From positions 879,501 to 943,500 of the forward strand of contig NZ_CP060296.1 in the NCBI RefSeq assembly GCF_014303735.1: a stretch of DNA of 64,000 bases, in the 5' to 3' direction. The notes below the pieces were generated by a model that was given only the letters and a program-made list of their open reading frames with translations, was not told the origin of the DNA and did not search any database. Below, piece after piece: positions 61,593-64,000 of this stretch. This DNA comes from Variovorax sp. PAMC28562 (GTDB lineage: Bacteria; Pseudomonadota; Gammaproteobacteria; Burkholderiales; Burkholderiaceae_C). The first letter of the stretch is position 1; every line of letters begins with the position of its first letter. A program made the position numbers and the translations under genes.

Positions 61593-62369
61593 CTAGGAAG
61601 CGACGCGCTCGAACTCGGCGGCCGCCAGACAGAGGTCGGCCCAAGCCTTGGCCTTGTCGGCCGGATTGCGCAAGAGATAGATCGGGGGATAGCTGGCGAC
61701 CAGCGGGGTTTCCGCCCCGCCTCGATCGACTCGTACTTGTGCAACGCGGCCGCGCAACTTGCCGAGCGGCTCGTCGCTTTGCATCAGACCCTGGGTCGAA
61801 AGCGGCCCCAGCGCCAGCACGAGCCGGGGTGCCAGCGAGGCAGCCTGCGCGGCGAAGCCGGTGCGGAGCGGCGCTACGTCGCCTGGCGGCGCACCGGTGG
61901 CGCTGCGGTGAACGCGCGCCAGATGCACCGGCGCCGTCCCGCGATCGAGTTGCAGCGCCCGCAGCATGTTCTGCAGCAGACGCCCAGCCTCGCCGGCAAA
62001 GGGCTCGTCGTCGTGGCGGCCGTCTGCCGAGGGGGGCGTGTCGACCACCAGCAGCCAGCCGTTTTCAGGTGGGCCGCTACCGTCGTAGAGACGGATCGCG
62101 GGTTCGATCAGGACTGCAGCAGCCTGCGCCGCACCGGGCGCGCGCCGGGCCGCAGGCGTTGGGGCGGCTGCGGTGGCGGTGGCAGTGACAGTGGCGGGAG
62201 GCAAAGACTCTGCCGGAGCCGCTGCGCGCGAGCGACTCGCCACGGGCTCTACCACCTCAGGCGCCGCAGTTGCCGTCATCCGCTCCGCCGTCGGCCACCA
62301 GACCTTGACGCCCATTTCTTCGAGCATGGCCCGCTGGCGCGCATCGAGCTGCATCGTCGCTTCGGTCAT
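61593..62369 (-). CDS. Uracil-DNA glycosylase-like protein, degenerate
   Basis: This 258-residue protein has the family 4/5 UDG fold at residues 100-255, after a 60-residue Ala/Pro/Thr-rich linker. Recognisable parts are EPFAGEAGRLLQNML (123-136), LVLALGPLSTQGLM and YLLRNPADKAKAW. However, the [4Fe-4S] cysteines are absent (only one Cys, near the C-terminus), the GEAPG start of motif 1 is VVDTPPS, and the motif-2 His is replaced (SYPPIYLL for the usual YHPAYLL). It is unlikely to excise uracil. It overlaps rimI by 4 bp at 62369. Confidence 0.8.
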   Translation of the reverse strand: MTEATMQLDARQRAMLEEMGVKVWWPTAERMTATAAPEVVEPVASRSRAAAPAESLPPATVTATATAAAPTPAARRAPGAAQAAAVLIEPAIRLYDGSGPPENGWLLVVDTPPSADGRHDDEPFAGEAGRLLQNMLRALQLDRGTAPVHLARVHRSATGAPPGDVAPLRTGFAAQAASLAPRLVLALGPLSTQGLMQSDEPLGKLRGRVAQVRVDRGGAETPLVASYPPIYLLRNPADKAKAWADLCLAAAEFERVAS

Positions 62370-62866
62370 TGCAAGGCGCCCCAGGCGCTGCCGGTTTCGT
62401 CGAGCCGCAAGCTCATCACCACGGCGTCTTCGCGACGATTGCCGAGGTCGGGGTAGTAGGCCTTGCGCACGCCGACACGGCGAAAGCCCTGGCGCGTATA
62501 GATGTCGAGGGCGCGCTGGTTGCTCTGCCGCACTTCGAGCCAAAGCCATTGCGCCGCCTGGACGCGCGACCAGCCGCAAAGGGCTTCGAGCATCAACGGC
62601 GCCCAGCCCTGCCGCTGAAACGCCGGTGCCACGGTGAAATTGAGCAGATGGACCTCATCGACGCCCTTCATGGCAACGAAGTAGCCGATGAGCGTGTCGC
62701 CGCCCATCAGCAACTGGCAGTGATAGCCGGCCGTCATCGAGTCGGAGAAGTTGGTCGGTGTCCAGGGGTGGCTGTACGCAGTGCGCTCGACCGCGCAGAC
62801 CATGTCGATCCAATCGGTGGTCAGGGGTTCGAGCCGGGCTTCGAGGGGCTGGAGAACAGCGCTCAT
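62366..62866 (-). CDS. rimI: Ribosomal protein S18 alanine N-acetyltransferase
   Basis: This 166-residue GNAT acetyltransferase has the acetyl-CoA loop VAPAFQRQGWAPLMLEAL (about 77-94; usually QxxGxG, here QRQGWA) and LEVRQSNQRALDIYTRQGF with the conserved YxxxGF. RimI acetylates the N-terminus of S18. It overlaps tsaB by 4 bp, the usual tsaB-rimI pairing. Confidence 0.92.
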   Translation of the reverse strand: MSAVLQPLEARLEPLTTDWIDMVCAVERTAYSHPWTPTNFSDSMTAGYHCQLLMGGDTLIGYFVAMKGVDEVHLLNFTVAPAFQRQGWAPLMLEALCGWSRVQAAQWLWLEVRQSNQRALDIYTRQGFRRVGVRKAYYPDLGNRREDAVVMSLRLDETGSAWGALQ

Positions 62867-63579
62867 TTCAATGAAGTAGCAACAACGGCGCCAGCTTTGA
62901 TGGCGGCGCGTTCTTCGGTGGTTTGGGCGACTTTATCGCGGACGTACAGCGGTGCGGCATCGGCCGGGGCGACGGCGCGGCCCGCAGCGAGCAGGGCGGG
63001 TGCGAGGCGGAGCATGGCAGCGGCGGTGGGCAACACCACGTGACGCGCAGTCGCTGCGGCCAGCCGGTCGCCATAGGCAGCGAATGCATTGCCTGCGAGG
63101 GCGAAGCCCGGCGGGACGATGAGTGCTTCCGGCGCCAACAATTGTGCTCGGCCGAGGTCGTCGGGATCGGCGCCAATGCCACGACCATCCAGCACGTAGC
63201 TCGCCGCGTACACCTGGTCCATCCGCGCATCGAGCACCGACACCACCCGCGTCGTGCCGAAACGATGGCGCGCTTCTTCGGCCATCGCATGCAGCGTGTC
63301 GACCGGCAGCAGCGGCACATCGGCGCCGAAACCCAGCCCCTGCGCCACCGCACACGCGGTGCGCAACCCGGTGAACGATCCGGGCCCGCGACCGAAGGCG
63401 ATCGCGTCGAGCTCGCGCAGCGTGAGCCCGGCCTGGGCAAGCAGTTGCAGGACCAGCGGCAGGAGCGTGGTCGACGACTGCGCCCCGCCGGCACCGCTGT
63501 GCTCGAAGAGCAAGTCGCCGTTCTGCACCGCGACCGACAACTGGTCGGTGCTGGTGTCGAAGGCGAGCAATTTGGGCAT
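62863..63579 (-). CDS. tsaB: TsaB, tRNA threonylcarbamoyladenosine synthesis partner
   Basis: This 238-residue ASKHA-fold protein opens with LLAFDTSTDQLSVAV and has the conserved AFGRGPGSFTGLRTACAVAQGL (partly shown) and SVLDARMDQVYAASY. It forms a complex with TsaD and TsaE for t6A37 in tRNA. The start at 63579 (MPKLL) is the family N-terminus; 42 bp separate it from the divergent dacB. Confidence 0.95.
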   Translation of the reverse strand: MPKLLAFDTSTDQLSVAVQNGDLLFEHSGAGGAQSSTTLLPLVLQLLAQAGLTLRELDAIAFGRGPGSFTGLRTACAVAQGLGFGADVPLLPVDTLHAMAEEARHRFGTTRVVSVLDARMDQVYAASYVLDGRGIGADPDDLGRAQLLAPEALIVPPGFALAGNAFAAYGDRLAAATARHVVLPTAAAMLRLAPALLAAGRAVAPADAAPLYVRDKVAQTTEERAAIKAGAVVATSLK

Positions 63580-63621
63580 GCAGCGATTATCGAGGCGCAG
63601 GCCGACCGGGATAATCCGGCG

Positions 63622-64000
63622 ATGCCTTTCGCCTTTCCCAAGCCCTGGCGCCAAGCCGTCGTTTTCGCCTGCGCCCTGGCCGCCATTGCGCACGCCACCG
63701 CGCAAGCGCTCCCATCTGAAGTCGATGCCGCCCTGGCGCGCGCCAAAGTGCCGCGCGACGCAGTCGTCATGCTGGTCGCCGATGCCGATGGTGTACGGCC
63801 GCCGCGCCTCGCCTGGCGCACCCAAGTGCAAGTCAACCCGGCGTCGATCATGAAGCTGGTCACGACCTATGCCGCGCTCGACCTGCTCGGCCCGGCCTTC
63901 ACCTGGACCACGCCCGTCTACGTCGATGGGCCCATCGTCAACGGCGTGCTCAACGGCAACCTGTACATCAAGGGCCAGGGCGACCCCAAGCTGGTGATCG
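63622..64000 (+). CDS. dacB: D-Ala-D-Ala carboxypeptidase/endopeptidase (PBP4), N-terminal part
   Basis: The first 126 residues are visible and the gene runs off the right edge. A signal peptide (1-28) ends near ATAQA. The active-site SxxK is NPASIMKLVTTYAAL (Ser and Lys in SIMK), followed by WTTPVYVDGPIVNGVLNGNLYIKGQGDPKL, the domain-I entry typical of PBP4/DacB (quoted in part). It trims or cuts peptidoglycan cross-links in the periplasm. Confidence 0.92.
   Translation, partial: MPFAFPKPWRQAVVFACALAAIAHATAQALPSEVDAALARAKVPRDAVVMLVADADGVRPPRLAWRTQVQVNPASIMKLVTTYAALDLLGPAFTWTTPVYVDGPIVNGVLNGNLYIKGQGDPKLVI

Noticed and set aside
1..64000. CRISPR arrays, tRNA or rRNA genes, IS elements, prophage or attachment sites
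   Set aside because: I saw no regularly spaced repeats, tRNA-like cloverleaf, transposase or integrase in either strand; short tRNAs cannot be fully excluded by eye.

Overview
The window comes from a high-GC (roughly 65%) betaproteobacterium, most likely a member of the Comamonadaceae close to Variovorax. I infer this from the gene content: a full C-P lyase cluster, a Bug/TctC binding protein, a paa cluster under a TetR-type PaaR, an hmgA-fahA-DUF2783 cluster, DUF1800/DUF1501 pairs and tsaB-rimI-UDG-pyrF synteny. It looks like ordinary chromosome. I see no tRNA, rRNA, IS element, phage gene, CRISPR array or origin, and no gene-free stretch over 300 bp.

Region 1 (1-16.6 kb) is a phosphorus-scavenging block. 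It holds a partial glycerophosphodiesterase (GlpQ), an exported phosphocholine-specific phospholipase C with a small lipoprotein, an EAL-CBS-GGDEF signalling protein, and a complete phosphonate system. The phosphonate genes form two leftward transcription units (phnGHIJKLM, then phnCDE) and one rightward unit (phnF, DUF1045, phnN). Two matching 12-bp operator-like palindromes lie before phnG/phnF and before phnC.

Region 2 (16.6-27.5 kb) is a patchwork: an orphan binding protein, a low-molecular-weight phosphatase homologue whose catalytic Cys is Ser with a decayed partial copy beside it, secreted and outer-membrane proteins, a histone-like protein behind a 21-bp palindrome, a TctC/FAD-oxidoreductase pair, a thioesterase, and a low-GC three-gene cassette (large DUF6402-like protein plus two tandem 117-aa paralogues) that resembles a toxin with duplicated immunity genes.

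Region 3 (27.5-34 kb) is a homogentisate operon: an MBL-fold protein with missing metal ligands, an FAD aromatic hydroxylase, DUF2783, hmgA and fahA, with a divergent IclR regulator.

Region 4 (34-44 kb) is one leftward operon of nine genes. It encodes a branched-chain-type ABC importer, an AroE-like dehydrogenase with an altered substrate site, a GMC oxidoreductase, a LacI regulator, a quinone oxidoreductase and an SDR. Two identical LacI-type operators (TGAAGCGCTTCA) precede it. This is the best candidate for an undescribed uptake and catabolic pathway, probably for a cyclic polyol or hydroaromatic compound.

Region 5 (44-57.2 kb) is the phenylacetate pathway (paaG-I-K-A-B-C-D-E), followed in the same direction by a second branched-chain-type importer that may carry phenylacetate or a precursor. 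paaY and the TetR regulator paaR diverge from it around a PaaR-like box.

Region 6 (57.2-64 kb) holds an exported DUF1800/DUF1501 pair, then pyrF, a degenerate uracil-DNA glycosylase-like gene, rimI, tsaB and the start of a dacB/PBP4 gene.
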